DNA of 64,000 nucleotides from Pseudoalteromonas gelatinilytica (GCF_001641615.1 NZ_LRRU01000010.1:1-64000), one strand, 5' to 3'. Positions 44,543-54,503 are shown, counted from the first letter of the stretch. Numbers and translations are program-made. The notes: generated by a model not told the origin, from the letters alone.

Positions 44543-45748
44543 TTACCTTAAATAATAGCTGGCATCTTCAGCGCTACGGATGCACTCAATATTGCCTTGT
44601 TCAAGGATGTATTCAGCCGCTAATTCGTGGCATAGAAAGTACGGCATACTTTCGGTAAAGCCATACGCGCCACATTGGCTGAATACCAACCAGTCTTGCT
44701 CATTTAAATCGCTCGCTAATTGGTGCTCACCTAAGCAATCAAGGGCGGTGCAAAGTGGCCCGTATAAAGTCATTGCTGCAGGCTCAGCCGTCGATTCGCG
44801 TAGTAACGATGCAGGAAAATCTTGGCTTGTCACAGCTGGGCGAAGTAAATGGTTAATACCGCCTGATAAAATGACCTGCTGTTGATTGTAATTTACTTTA
44901 CGCTCAACAACTGGCGTTGCGTAATGGCCGCATTCGCCCACCGCATAGCGGCCAAGTTCCATCCAAAGCTCATTAACACCGGCATCTGCTTTTATGCTCG
45001 CTAGGGTCTCGATAAGTGCAGACCAATCAAGTCGGTTAGCATCTTGAGTATAAGGAATGCCTAAGCCACCCCCTAAGTCGAGAATATTAAGATTAATGTT
45101 TAATGAGCGTGCTAGCTGTTGCAGTGGCGCAATCATCGCGCGCCATAGCTCGGCGAGCTTGTCAGTGCTCAGCATATTGCCCCATTGGAAAATATGCAGA
45201 CCATCAAAGCTAAGAGCAGGGTAATCACTTGCAGTGAGTGCTTGCCACTCATCACAGCCCAAACCAAAAGGGGTAAGGCTATCACCACCAAGTGGGTTCT
45301 TTTCGCTGTCTGGCCAACGAAGTTGTACACGCAATAGAACTTGCAGCTGACAATTTGTTTTTGTTGCTTGTTCGTTTAACCAGCGAACTTGGTTAATGCT
45401 CTCGGCCACAAAAGTACGTACGCCGCGAGCAATAAAATGTGAAATTTGTGCAGGGCTTTTTGCAGGCCCTGTGTTGAGCACGCGCTTGCTATCGATGCCT
45501 TGGGCAAGTACTTGCTCAAGTTCACCTTTACTTGCAACATCAAAGTTAAACCCTGCGCTGTCTAAACATTGAATAATGCGAGACAGTGGGTTGGCCTTAA
45601 CGGCATACCAAAGTTTTACATCGGTTTGTGCAGTCAGTTGATTTAAATGTGCAGTTAATTTATCTAAATCATAGATAAAAAATGGCGTATCAAGATGCGT
45701 TGAAACTTGTTCAACCGCTTGCTTGATAGGCGTGCTCAAAAAGCTCAT
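44543..45748 (-). CDS. Fold III PLP-dependent decarboxylase (diaminopimelate decarboxylase-like)
   Basis: This 401-aa enzyme has an alanine-racemase-like PLP barrel: the PLP Lys in LWYAVKANPL, FDVASKGELEQVL, the phosphate-binding LDLGGGLGIPY, and C-terminal GPLCTALDCLG with QCGAYGFTESM. In the lysine operon it is most simply LysA, making L-lysine from meso-diaminopimelate. The EPGR motif reads ELGR and the CTALD region resembles other fold III decarboxylases, so substrate is not certain. It overlaps dapD by 1 nt. Confidence 0.82.
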   Translation of the reverse strand: MSFLSTPIKQAVEQVSTHLDTPFFIYDLDKLTAHLNQLTAQTDVKLWYAVKANPLSRIIQCLDSAGFNFDVASKGELEQVLAQGIDSKRVLNTGPAKSPAQISHFIARGVRTFVAESINQVRWLNEQATKTNCQLQVLLRVQLRWPDSEKNPLGGDSLTPFGLGCDEWQALTASDYPALSFDGLHIFQWGNMLSTDKLAELWRAMIAPLQQLARSLNINLNILDLGGGLGIPYTQDANRLDWSALIETLASIKADAGVNELWMELGRYAVGECGHYATPVVERKVNYNQQQVILSGGINHLLRPAVTSQDFPASLLRESTAEPAAMTLYGPLCTALDCLGEHQLASDLNEQDWLVFSQCGAYGFTESMPYFLCHELAAEYILEQGNIECIRSAEDASYYLR

Positions 45749-46488
45749 TAACGTAAAACCTCTTCTAACAGTAATGATGCATCGCTTTGTTCGTCACGGT
45801 ATTTCACGATCAATGCACACGACATGCTTAGACCTTGTTCACGACCCCATGCATTTGAAGCTGGACGAGAGCCTGGGATCACAATCGCGTTTTCTGGAAT
45901 TGCTTCACCTTTGTCTAGCTGGCGCTCGTTAACGCAATCGTAGACAGGAATGGTTGCCGATAAGCGAACACCCGGCGCAAGTACAGCACCTTTTTTCACA
46001 ACCACACCTTCAACAATAACGCAGCCTGCACCGATGAATGCGCCATCTTCAATAACCACAGGGCTGGCACCAATTGGCTCAAGTACGCCACCTAATTGTA
46101 CTGCCGCACTTAGGTGAACATTTTTACCCACTTGTGCACATGAACCCACTAATGCGTGGCTGTCGACCATTGTGCCTTCGTCGATGAATGCGCCAATATT
46201 TACATACGCTGGTGGCATGATAATGGTGCCTTTGGCAACGTGTGCGCCACGACGAACACTGCTACCACCTGGTACCATACGCACGCCTGCATCTGCTGCA
46301 AAGCCTTGTGGTGCTAAGTTGTGCTTATCAACAAAACCACCCGGGAACTCGGTATTTGTACCATTCTTAAAGGCTTCTAAAATGCCTTGTTTAACTTCAA
46401 CATTGGCGTGCCAGTTGCCGTTCTCGTCTTGTGTTGCTGCGCGAACTTCGCCTGATTCTAAGTTGTTTAATAATTCTAACCAGCTCAT
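45748..46488 (-). CDS. dapD: Tetrahydrodipicolinate N-succinyltransferase (short DapD form)
   Basis: This 246-aa left-handed beta-helix acyltransferase is shorter than the ~274-aa E. coli DapD, yet keeps its core: MPPAYVNIGAFIDEGTMVDSHALVGSCAQVGKNVHLS, read here in two parts, GGVLEPIGASPVVIED and FIGAGCVIVEGVVVKKG. It uses succinyl-CoA to make N-succinyl-2-amino-6-ketopimelate. ATG 46488 is preferred. It lies 14 bp after dapA and overlaps the decarboxylase start. It may be a second, specialised DapD; the rest of the genome is not visible. Confidence 0.85.
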   Translation of the reverse strand: MSWLELLNNLESGEVRAATQDENGNWHANVEVKQGILEAFKNGTNTEFPGGFVDKHNLAPQGFAADAGVRMVPGGSSVRRGAHVAKGTIIMPPAYVNIGAFIDEGTMVDSHALVGSCAQVGKNVHLSAAVQLGGVLEPIGASPVVIEDGAFIGAGCVIVEGVVVKKGAVLAPGVRLSATIPVYDCVNERQLDKGEAIPENAIVIPGSRPASNAWGREQGLSMSCALIVKYRDEQSDASLLLEEVLR

Positions 46489-46502
46489 GATAAAACCTGT
46501 TT

Positions 46503-47387
46503 TTAGTTCCAAGATAAAATTGTGTTGTTTGCGTGGGTGATGCTGTCTGTTTGCTCAAGCTCTAAATGTGTAAGCGGCGGACGTAAATGCGGGGTATTTA
46601 TTTTACCTTGCAGGTGCATCAGTACTTTTACGGGGATTGGATTTGCTACAGCGAATAAACTTTGGATTGCTTGCGACCAATCGGTGAATAGATTTGGGTA
46701 TTGACCACTTAAACTGCGTTTAACAAACTCATGGGTTTGAATCGGCCAAGCATTCGCGGCAACCGAAACTAAACCTTTGGCACCAGCTTGAGCAAAATAC
46801 GGCATAAGTGCATCATCGCCACTGAAAATGGCTAATGTTGGTGATGCCGTTCTAAAGCCTTCAAATTTGCTAATGTCGCCACTGGCCTCTTTTAAAGCCC
46901 AAAGGTTTTTGTGTTCAGCAAGGTTTTTGATCACCTGCGGTGAGATCTCAACTGCGCTACGTCCTGGTACGTTATACAACATACAAGGGTGATGGCTTGC
47001 GTTGAGTAGGCTTTCAAACCAATGTGTTTGGCCAACAACCCCAGGTTTTGCATACAGAGGTGAGCCCAATAGATAGCCATGAATAGGTAGTTGGTTGCAG
47101 TATTCAACCCAAGCAACTTGTTGCTTGAGGTTCATGCCGCCCACAGCAACCATGAGTGGTACAGTCGGTGCTAATTGGCAAACATGCTCAACAATGGCTT
47201 GTTGCTCTTTGAGTGAAAGCGCCAGTCCTTCACCGGTACTGCCAAGCAATAAAATGCCGTTATTTGCATCTTGCTGCTCAGCGACCAGTTGTTCAAGGGC
47301 CGTGTAATCGACCTCGCCAGATTCAGAAAATGGCGTGACAAGCGCTGTCCATAATGGATAGTCGTTTAAATCAAAATTGTTGATCAT
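46503..47387 (-). CDS. dapA: 4-hydroxy-tetrahydrodipicolinate synthase (DapA family)
   Basis: This 294-aa Schiff-base aldolase has the DapA signature GILLLGSTGEGLALS, YNVPGRS with the active-site Tyr region, and the Schiff-base Lys in LWALKEASGD. It condenses pyruvate with aspartate semialdehyde at the start of the diaminopimelate/lysine branch. It is the first gene after the lysine riboswitch, which supports the substrate call despite the many DapA-family paralogues. Confidence 0.9.
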   Translation of the reverse strand: MINNFDLNDYPLWTALVTPFSESGEVDYTALEQLVAEQQDANNGILLLGSTGEGLALSLKEQQAIVEHVCQLAPTVPLMVAVGGMNLKQQVAWVEYCNQLPIHGYLLGSPLYAKPGVVGQTHWFESLLNASHHPCMLYNVPGRSAVEISPQVIKNLAEHKNLWALKEASGDISKFEGFRTASPTLAIFSGDDALMPYFAQAGAKGLVSVAANAWPIQTHEFVKRSLSGQYPNLFTDWSQAIQSLFAVANPIPVKVLMHLQGKINTPHLRPPLTHLELEQTDSITHANNTILSWN

Positions 47388-47491
47388 CTCTCACGAACTT
47401 ATAAGGTATTCGAAGAGTTTATGCGGGAGCAATTGAATGGAGCCGCATGTCGTCATTCGAACAAGGTATAATTCGAAGAGCGAATGGGCTT

Positions 47492-47522
47492 AAAATAATA
47501 AAGACGCAACGGCCTTATTATA
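47492..47522 (-). terminator. Expression-platform terminator of the lysine riboswitch
   Basis: On the minus strand an AT-rich hairpin (ATAATAAGG with CTTTATTAT) is followed by TTTT, immediately after the riboswitch P1 3' strand. It lies between aptamer and dapA and is the likely switch element. Confidence 0.6.
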
Positions 47523-47528
47523 CTAAGA

Positions 47529-47720
47529 CCAGAAGCTCTCCACCAAACTAATCAATAGCGTTTTGCTATTGTTGGTGACAGTCGCTGGGATTCAGCCCAG
47601 TCGCCCGAAATAAGCACCTCACAAACGGTGTTACTTCTCGGCGTTAATTCCCCTCACGTATGATCATCAGAGTCTGTGCTCTTCCCATACGCTACCTGAA
47701 TAACGCACCTCTTCCAGCCC
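47529..47720 (-). ncRNA. Lysine riboswitch (L box)
   Basis: The minus strand carries the conserved lysine aptamer blocks in order: GGAAGAGGTGCG, a GTAGCG-type junction segment, GAGGGGAATTAACGCCGAG, GGGCTGAATCCC, CTGTCACCA, and the closing TGGTGGAGAGCTTCTGG that pairs with the 5' CTGGAAG. The match to the E. coli lysC leader is block for block. It sits 140 bp upstream of dapA and predicts repression of the whole operon by lysine. Confidence 0.95.
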
Positions 47721-47775
47721 TTTATGCTCGCTTCAAAGGTTAAAGCCAACATAGTTAAATAGGGTATTGGCGGCG

Positions 47776-47805
47776 ATTAAAGCATTTTAGCCATCTAGGT
47801 GTCAA
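47776..47805 (-). promoter_or_regulatory. Promoter of the lysine-riboswitch operon
   Basis: On the minus strand a consensus -35 TTGACA (47800-47805) and a -10 TTTAAT (47776-47781) are separated by 18 bp. Transcription would begin about 50 bases before the aptamer. Confidence 0.65.
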
Positions 47806-47901
47806 GGCGAAGGATTTGTTTTTTAGTGACCGATTTTGCAACATGGTTACGTATAACCGTGTTTTTACGTACACTTAGCGTTAACCAAATAAATTGGAAA
47901 A

Positions 47902-48600
47902 ATGATGGAAAAATTCAACGATATTTATCAACGAGCCGTATCTCGAAAGGGCAGTGAAGAAATGCTGCATGCGCTGTTATCAAACCCGCTCGATGATACT
48001 GATATTGCCAAAATGAATGACGATTTATGGTTAGAAGAGTTTACGCGTAAAGTATTTCAAAGCGGCTTTTATTGGTCTGTAATCAATAATAAGTGGGCTG
48101 GTTTCCGTGATGTGTTTTGGGATTTCAGCGTAGAAAAATTATTGATGATGCCACCGGATATGCTTGAGCAAAAGGCCAGTGACGAACGTATCATCCGAAA
48201 TTTCAAAAAAGTACAAACGATCCCTGAAAATGCGTACATGATCCACGAAGTTGCTGAGAAACATGGCAGCTTCAGTCAATTTATCGCAGATTGGCCAACT
48301 GACAAAATTATTGGTCTGTGGGCTTATCTTAAAAAACATGGCGCTCGATTAGGAGGCAACACTGGCCCTTACGCTTTGCGAGCGCTTGGTAAAGATACCT
48401 TTTTGCTTTCTCGCGATGTAGAAGCCTACTTGCGTGCCCATGAGTTGATTGATGGCGGCTTACAAACTAAAAAGTCATTACAAGCGGCGCAAGACTTCTT
48501 CAATGAATTACAACAGCAAAGTGGCTACAGCCTGCAGGCACTTAGTCAGCTCGTGGCTTATGGTGTAGGTGATAACCGCGTAGGTGTCGCAACACGTTAA
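47902..48600 (+). CDS. DNA-3-methyladenine glycosylase I
   Basis: This 232-aa protein belongs to the Tag-type adenine glycosylase family (PF03352-like): a KVFQSGFYWSVINNKWAGFR motif, FSVEKLLMMPPD, and the RLGGNTGPYALRALGKDTF segment. It removes 3-methyladenine from alkylated DNA. It starts with two Met codons, either of which may be used. It precedes selO by 8 bp, forming a likely two-gene operon. Confidence 0.83.
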   Translation: MMEKFNDIYQRAVSRKGSEEMLHALLSNPLDDTDIAKMNDDLWLEEFTRKVFQSGFYWSVINNKWAGFRDVFWDFSVEKLLMMPPDMLEQKASDERIIRNFKKVQTIPENAYMIHEVAEKHGSFSQFIADWPTDKIIGLWAYLKKHGARLGGNTGPYALRALGKDTFLLSRDVEAYLRAHELIDGGLQTKKSLQAAQDFFNELQQQSGYSLQALSQLVAYGVGDNRVGVATR

Positions 48601-48608
48601 GGACAGTT

Positions 48609-50021
48609 ATGAAACTGCAAACTCGATACACAGATATTAGTGAACTACTTGCGATTAAAGATATGCCTAGCGCCGTTGCTGAGCCGCAATTGCTGCTCTT
48701 CAATGACAAGCTCGCTGATAATTTTGCGATTAATCACGACAGCGAATTTTTAGCTAAATTGTTATCTGGTTCAACGATAGATAACGACGTTGCACCAGTT
48801 GCACTTGGTTACTCAGGTCATCAATTTGGTCATTTTTCACCGCGTCTTGGTGATGGCCGAGCACATTTGCTTGGCGCTATTGCAGATAAAGATGGCACAT
48901 TGTGGGACTTGCAGCTAAAAGGCGCTGGAGCAACAGTATTCTCGCGCGGTGGTGATGGTCGCTGCGCCATAGGCCCAGCAGTACGAGAGTACATCATGAG
49001 TGAGGCGCTTTATGCGCTTGGCATCGCAACTACACGCTGTTTAGCTGTGGTTACAACTGGTGAAACGGTATATCGTCAGCCACCTCGCCCGGGTGCAGTT
49101 GTTACTCGCCTAGCTAAAAGCCATATCCGTGTTGGCTCATTTCAATACTTAGCCACACAAGGGGATATCGAAGGGCTAGAAAAGCTCGTTGATTACGCAA
49201 TTAATTGTCATTTTCCTGACATTAGCAGTACGGGTGAAAAACGCTACATTGAATTTTTAACTGCCGTACTCGATAAGCAAATTGAGCTGGTTATCAGCTG
49301 GATGCGAATTGGCTTTATACATGGCGTGATGAATACCGATAATACCTTGATTAGTGGTGAAACGATTGACTATGGTCCTTGTGCGATGATGAATCAGTTT
49401 GACCTAGACACGGTGTTCAGTTCAATTGACCATCAAGGACGTTATGCATTTGGTAATCAACCCAATATTGCCAATTGGAATATTGCACGTTTGGCTGAAA
49501 GCTTAATTCCGTTATTTGCTGATCAAGAGAGTGCCGTCGAAAAACTCTCGCCGGTAGTGAATGGCTTTGCAGCTAAATTCAATGATGCATTTAATACTAT
49601 GTGGCAGCAGAAATTAGGATTAGCAGGTCAGCAAGAAGGCGATCATGCTTTAGTTTCAGAATTGCTGAGTTTAATGAAACAACATCAGCTTGATTATACC
49701 AATACTTTCAATGCGCTTACTGAATCTTTAGTGAGAGACTTTGCTATTGACTCTCAACTTAAAGGGTGGGTTTCAAAATGGAGGTTAAGAACATCTTCTG
49801 AAAGTTACAGCACAATGCGCGCTGTTAATCCTGCAGTCATTCCACGCAATCATAATATTGAAATGATCTTGGCTGAGTATGAACAAACAGCTCAAAGCGT
49901 TTCACTTGATGAGTTTATGAAAGTCATCAAAGCTCCATATAAGTATGAGGAACAATTTGCTGCATGGTATCAACCTCCGAAGGAAGGTGATTGTAATTAC
50001 CAAACTTTTTGTGGTACTTAA
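48609..50021 (+). CDS. selO: Protein adenylyltransferase SelO (YdiU)
   Basis: This 470-aa pseudokinase-fold enzyme transfers AMP from ATP to Ser/Thr/Tyr of proteins and is linked to redox stress. Seen motifs: GYSGHQFGHFSPRLGDGRA, LQLKGAGATVFSRGGDGRC, GVMNTDNTLISGETIDYGP (the catalytic/metal NxDN and DYGP) and WRLRTSSES. The C-terminus is CNYQTFCGT, so a Cys is placed near the end, where other SelO proteins carry a Cys or selenocysteine. Length is normal. Confidence 0.93.
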   Translation: MKLQTRYTDISELLAIKDMPSAVAEPQLLLFNDKLADNFAINHDSEFLAKLLSGSTIDNDVAPVALGYSGHQFGHFSPRLGDGRAHLLGAIADKDGTLWDLQLKGAGATVFSRGGDGRCAIGPAVREYIMSEALYALGIATTRCLAVVTTGETVYRQPPRPGAVVTRLAKSHIRVGSFQYLATQGDIEGLEKLVDYAINCHFPDISSTGEKRYIEFLTAVLDKQIELVISWMRIGFIHGVMNTDNTLISGETIDYGPCAMMNQFDLDTVFSSIDHQGRYAFGNQPNIANWNIARLAESLIPLFADQESAVEKLSPVVNGFAAKFNDAFNTMWQQKLGLAGQQEGDHALVSELLSLMKQHQLDYTNTFNALTESLVRDFAIDSQLKGWVSKWRLRTSSESYSTMRAVNPAVIPRNHNIEMILAEYEQTAQSVSLDEFMKVIKAPYKYEEQFAAWYQPPKEGDCNYQTFCGT

Positions 50022-50110
50022 GGGTTAATCTTTATGGTTGATAACAATTGTAAATGCTCATTTTTTAAAATCTAAGTGTTCGTTGATTGAGCAAGCTAGC
50101 CGCCAGTGTT

Positions 50111-50124
50111 ATGATTTATATCAA
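50111..50124. promoter_or_regulatory. FNR-like box upstream of ompA
   Basis: ATGAT-TTAT-ATCAA matches TTGAT-N4-ATCAA with one mismatch. It is centred about 90 bp before the predicted ompA start site. Weak evidence on its own. Confidence 0.35.
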
Positions 50125-50183
50125 TAAAATAGCACTAAAGTTTTGCTTTTTAACGAAAATTTACAAATAAAGTTGCTTTCAAC

Positions 50184-50211
50184 TTGTTGATTTAAAAATA
50201 ACCAATATAAT
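50184..50211 (+). promoter_or_regulatory. Probable ompA promoter with a long leader
   Basis: TTGTTG (50184-50189) and a perfect TATAAT (50206-50211) are 16 bp apart. The transcript would have a ~270-nt 5' untranslated region before ompA. The 50022-50488 gap contains no supported gene. Confidence 0.5.
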
Positions 50212-50488
50212 AATGTAATTGGGAATGGACTTTTATCGGTTTTGAAGTCAGTAGATTGGGCTGAAAAGCGGCTTTCACCTAATCATAACAAAGCGATCTA
50301 AAGGCATTGTTATGCAAAGTTATTTAGATAACCTATTATTGGGTAATTGACTGAAATTACTCGGCAAGATTTTTGTTCTGTACCGAGTTCGTTAAGTTTT
50401 GATTAACTATTAGTCGACTACTCTGTTTAAACTGATTGAGCTGGTTCAACTTAGCTACAATTTTAATTGTGAAAATGGGAAGGAAACA

Positions 50489-51559
50489 ATGAAATTAAAA
50501 TCACTTACTATTGCTTTAGCACTTGCTGCAACTAGTGCTTCAAGCTTCGCTGCCGAAAAGCAAGGTTTCTACATCGGCGCATTTGGCGACTACTATGACG
50601 CATCTTGGGAAGACGTTCGTGACTTTTCAGCTGGCGGCCTAAATGTAGATGATTCTACAGGTTGGGGCTTAGAGCTTGGTTATCGTTTCAGTGATTACTG
50701 GAGCGCTCGTTTAGAATACGCTGATATGGATTTCGACTACAGCGTAGATTTAAACGATGGCACTACAATGAGTGGTTCTGAAAGCGGCAAGCGTTACGGT
50801 ATCGACGCTTTATATCACTTAGGTGGTGGTCCATTCTACGGTATTTTCGGTCTTAAAAATCTTGATGCGGTTGACGAAGATCTAATGTTCGCAAACGTGG
50901 GTGCTGGTTACCAACACTACTTCACAGATAATTTCGCATTTAACGCTGAAACATCTTTATACCAAGGTCTTGACCGTGGTTACACAGATGTTGGCGCTAA
51001 ATTAGGCCTAAGCTACATCTTTGGCGCACAAAGCTCTGCTTCAGAGCCAGTTGAACCTGCTCCAACAGTTGTTCCTGTTGCAGTTGAGCCAGTTGATAGC
51101 GATGGCGATAACATCCCTGATGCTGATGACCAATGTGCAAACACGCCAATGACTGACGCTGTTGATGGCACTGGTTGTACATTATATGAAGATCGTGAAG
51201 TAACTAAGAGCTTACTAATCACGTTCCCTAACAACACTTCTAAAGTATCTCAACAATACTTAGATGATATTGACCGCGCTGCTAAGTTCTTAAAAGAGCA
51301 CCCAGGTACTGACGTAGTACTTGAAGGTCACACTTCATCAGTAGGTAAAGCTGACTACAACAAGTGGTTATCTAAGAAACGTGCTGATGCCGTTGCTAAG
51401 AAACTAATCGAAGACGGTATTGACCCAATGCGTCTTACTACTGTTGGTTTAGGTGAAGAACGCCTTAAAAACCCTGCAAATACGCCAGAAGCTCACGCTG
51501 AAAACCGTCGTGTTGAAGCGAAAGTAACTGTAATTGAGCGTGTTAAAGTAGAGCGTTAA
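50489..51559 (+). CDS. OmpA family outer-membrane porin
   Basis: This 356-aa protein has a signal peptide (~1-21, ending SSFAAE), an eight-strand OmpA-like barrel (~22-180: GFYIGAFGDYYDASW ... LGLSYIFG), and a Pro/Val-rich linker. A thrombospondin type 3-like Ca motif (DSDGDNIPDADDQCANTP) follows, then a C-terminal OmpA peptidoglycan-binding domain (VVLEGHTSSVG, SKKRADAVAKKL, NRRVEAKV). It anchors the outer membrane to peptidoglycan. The AAGGAA RBS and codon use suggest high expression. Confidence 0.92.
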   Translation: MKLKSLTIALALAATSASSFAAEKQGFYIGAFGDYYDASWEDVRDFSAGGLNVDDSTGWGLELGYRFSDYWSARLEYADMDFDYSVDLNDGTTMSGSESGKRYGIDALYHLGGGPFYGIFGLKNLDAVDEDLMFANVGAGYQHYFTDNFAFNAETSLYQGLDRGYTDVGAKLGLSYIFGAQSSASEPVEPAPTVVPVAVEPVDSDGDNIPDADDQCANTPMTDAVDGTGCTLYEDREVTKSLLITFPNNTSKVSQQYLDDIDRAAKFLKEHPGTDVVLEGHTSSVGKADYNKWLSKKRADAVAKKLIEDGIDPMRLTTVGLGEERLKNPANTPEAHAENRRVEAKVTVIERVKVER

Positions 51560-51583
51560 TCTAACCCTTTACGAAAATTTTAA

Positions 51584-51610
51584 AAACCCAGCCTAGTGCT
51601 GGGTTTTTTT
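51584..51610 (+). terminator. Intrinsic terminator of the ompA-family gene
   Basis: AAACCCAGC pairs with GCTGGGTTT around CTAGT, followed by a run of T. Confidence 0.9.
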
Positions 51611-51852
51611 ATTTCTAAGACTTAAAGTAAGTAGATAGGAATGATTCTTAATAAATATTCATTTGAATAGCGTTTTTTTCTAGTACTATTCATGGTATTT
51701 ATAGTGAATATAAAGTGCCTAACCACAGCATGGATTTTCATCTATACTTAAAAGCTTTATAATTAACCGTCAGAATACTATAAGTACTGGGTCTTAATTG
51801 GTATTTAGCTTAATACTACCGAGTACTTTCACGTCACCAAGAGGGCAATATT

Positions 51853-54450
51853 GTGCTACAAGAATATCGTAAACACGTAGAAGAACGTGCCGCGTTAGGT
51901 ATCGTACCAGCGCCACTAGATGCTCAGCAAACGGCTGATCTTATTGAATTAATCAAAAATCCACCGGCAGGCGAAGAAGAGTTCATCGTTGATCTTCTAG
52001 TTAACCGTGTACCACCGGGTGTTGATGATGCGGCTTATATCAAAGCTGGTTTCTTAGCTGCAGTTGCAAAAGGTGAAGCGAGCTCTCCACTTGTATCAAA
52101 AGAAAAAGCAGCTGAGCTACTTGGTACTATGTTAGGTGGTTACAACATCGCACCTATGATCGAGCTTTTAGATGACGAAGCGTTAGCGCCAATCGTTGTT
52201 AAAGGTCTTTCAAACACATTATTAATGTTCGACGCTTTCTACGATGTAGAAGAAAAAGCGAAAGCAGGTAACGAATTTGCTAAGCAAGTGATCGCGTCTT
52301 GGGCAAATGCAGAATGGTTTGTAAACAAGCCTGCAGTTGCTGAAAAAATCTCAGTTACCGTATTCAAAGTAACTGGTGAAACAAATACAGATGACCTTTC
52401 TCCTGCGCCAGATGCTTGGTCACGTCCAGATATTCCATTACACGCTTTAGCTATGCTGAAGAACGAACGTGATGGCATCAACCCTGAAAAACCAGGCGAA
52501 GTTGGTCCAATCTCACAACTAGAAGAGCTTAAAACTAAAGGTTTACCTCTTGCATACGTGGGTGATGTAGTTGGTACGGGTTCATCTCGTAAATCTGCAA
52601 CTAACTCAGTACTTTGGTTCATGGGTGATGATATTCCTTTCGTACCAAACAAGCGCGTTGGTGGTGTATGTTTAGGTGGCAAAATTGCTCCTATCTTCTT
52701 CAATACAATGGAAGACTCTGGTGCATTGCCAATCGAGCTACCTGTTGATGAGCTAAACATGGGTGACCAAATCGATATCTTCCCTTACGAAGGTGTTGTA
52801 AAGCGTCACGGTACTGATGAAGTAATCTCTACTTTCTCTCTTAAATCAGACGTAATTCTTGATGAAGTGCGTGCTGGTGGTCGTATCCCACTAATCATCG
52901 GTCGTGGTTTAACTGACAAAGCGCGTAAATCTCTAGGTTTAGAAGCAGAAGATATCTTCCGCAAACCAGCTCTAGTTGAAGATTCTGGTAAAGGCTTCAC
53001 ATTAGCGCAGAAGATGGTTGGTAAAGCATGTAACATGCCTGGCGTACGTCCTGGTCAATACTGTGAGCCGAAAATGACAACTGTTGGTTCGCAAGATACA
53101 ACAGGCCCTATGACGCGTGACGAACTTAAAGACCTTGCGTGTTTAGGTTTCTCTGCAGATTTAACAATGCAGTCTTTCTGTCATACATCAGCTTATCCTA
53201 AGCCAATTGACGTAAACACTCACCACACACTTCCTGATTTCATCATGAACCGTGGCGGTGTATCACTGCGTCCTGGTGACGGTGTAATCCACTCATGGTT
53301 AAACCGTATGTTATTACCAGATACAGTAGGTACTGGTGGTGACTCACATACTCGTTTCCCTCTAGGTATTTCATTCCCAGCGGGTTCAGGTGCGGTAGCA
53401 TTCGCAGCAGCAACAGGTGTAATGCCTCTTGATATGCCTGAGTCAATCTTAGTACGTTTCAAAGGCGAAATGCAGCCAGGTATCACATTACGTGACCTAG
53501 TACATGCGATCCCTTACTACGGTATCAAAGAAGGTCTTCTTACAGTTGAGAAGAAAGGTAAGATCAACGAATTCTCTGGTCGTGTACTAGAAATCGAAGG
53601 TGTTGAGCACCTAACAGTTGAGCAAGCGTTCGAGCTTTCTGATGCATCAGCTGAGCGTTCAGCTGCAGGTTGTACAGTTAAACTTTCTAAAGAGTCTATC
53701 GCTGAATACCTTGAGTCAAACATCGTAATGCTTAAGTGGATGATCTCTGAAGGTTACGGCGATGTTCGTACTATTGAGCGTCGTATCACAGCAATGCAAG
53801 AGTGGTTAGCTAACCCAGAGCTTATGGAAGCTGATGCAGATGCAGAGTACAAACACGTACTTGAAATCGACCTAGCAGACATCAAAGAGCCAATCCTTTG
53901 TGCACCAAATGACCCAGATGATGCGCGTCTTCTTTCAGACGTTACTGGCGAGACAATCGACGAAGTATTTATCGGTTCGTGTATGACTAACATTGGTCAC
54001 TTCCGTGCTGCAGGTAAACTACTAGATGGTTACAGTGGCCGTATCCCAACTCAACTTTGGGTTGCACCACCAACGAAGATGGATAAAGACCAACTTACTG
54101 ACGAAGGTTACTATGGTATCTTTGGTCGTGTAGGTGCACGTATCGAAACTCCAGGATGTTCACTGTGTATGGGTAACCAAGCGCGTGTTGCTGATAAAGC
54201 AACTGTTGTGTCTACTTCTACGCGTAACTTCCCTAACCGTCTAGGTACTGGCGCAAACGTATTCTTAGCATCTGCAGAACTTGCAGCAGTAGCAGCAATC
54301 CTAGGTAAACTACCTACACCTGCTGAGTACCAAGAGTATGCAGCTAAGATCAATGCAACTGCAGCTGATACGTATCGCTACCTGAACTTCCACCGTATGC
54401 CTCAATACACTAAAAAGGCAGACCAAGTAATCGTTCAGCAAGCCGTATAA
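51853..54450 (+). CDS. acnB: Aconitate hydratase B
   Basis: This 865-aa TCA-cycle enzyme interconverts citrate and isocitrate and also isomerises 2-methyl-cis-aconitate. The AcnB layout is present: N-terminal HEAT-like domain ([17 protein letters not shown]), the swivel domain early in the chain ([14 protein letters not shown]), and Fe-S cysteines in [12 protein letters not shown] and GCSLCMGNQ. The start is GTG with GAGGG about 7 bp upstream. The long 240-bp leader has no recognised element. It is monocistronic with its own terminator. Confidence 0.96.
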   Translation: MLQEYRKHVEERAALGIVPAPLDAQQTADLIELIKNPPAGEEEFIVDLLVNRVPPGVDDAAYIKAGFLAAVAKGEASSPLVSKEKAAELLGTMLGGYNIAPMIELLDDEALAPIVVKGLSNTLLMFDAFYDVEEKAKAGNEFAKQVIASWANAEWFVNKPAVAEKISVTVFKVTGETNTDDLSPAPDAWSRPDIPLHALAMLKNERDGINPEKPGEVGPISQLEELKTKGLPLAYVGDVVGTGSSRKSATNSVLWFMGDDIPFVPNKRVGGVCLGGKIAPIFFNTMEDSGALPIELPVDELNMGDQIDIFPYEGVVKRHGTDEVISTFSLKSDVILDEVRAGGRIPLIIGRGLTDKARKSLGLEAEDIFRKPALVEDSGKGFTLAQKMVGKACNMPGVRPGQYCEPKMTTVGSQDTTGPMTRDELKDLACLGFSADLTMQSFCHTSAYPKPIDVNTHHTLPDFIMNRGGVSLRPGDGVIHSWLNRMLLPDTVGTGGDSHTRFPLGISFPAGSGAVAFAAATGVMPLDMPESILVRFKGEMQPGITLRDLVHAIPYYGIKEGLLTVEKKGKINEFSGRVLEIEGVEHLTVEQAFELSDASAERSAAGCTVKLSKESIAEYLESNIVMLKWMISEGYGDVRTIERRITAMQEWLANPELMEADADAEYKHVLEIDLADIKEPILCAPNDPDDARLLSDVTGETIDEVFIGSCMTNIGHFRAAGKLLDGYSGRIPTQLWVAPPTKMDKDQLTDEGYYGIFGRVGARIETPGCSLCMGNQARVADKATVVSTSTRNFPNRLGTGANVFLASAELAAVAAILGKLPTPAEYQEYAAKINATAADTYRYLNFHRMPQYTKKADQVIVQQAV

Positions 54451-54477
54451 TTAGTAATAATTTAATTTACTAGTATA

Positions 54478-54503
54478 AAAGCCCGCATTTAGCGGGCTTT
54501 TTT
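54478..54503 (+). terminator. Intrinsic terminator of acnB
   Basis: AAAGCCCGC pairs with GCGGGCTTT, followed by a T-run. Confidence 0.92.

Noticed and set aside
46503..47387. DapA-family protein as N-acetylneuraminate lyase or another aldolase
   Set aside because: Position directly behind a lysine riboswitch and ahead of dapD supports the diaminopimelate pathway.
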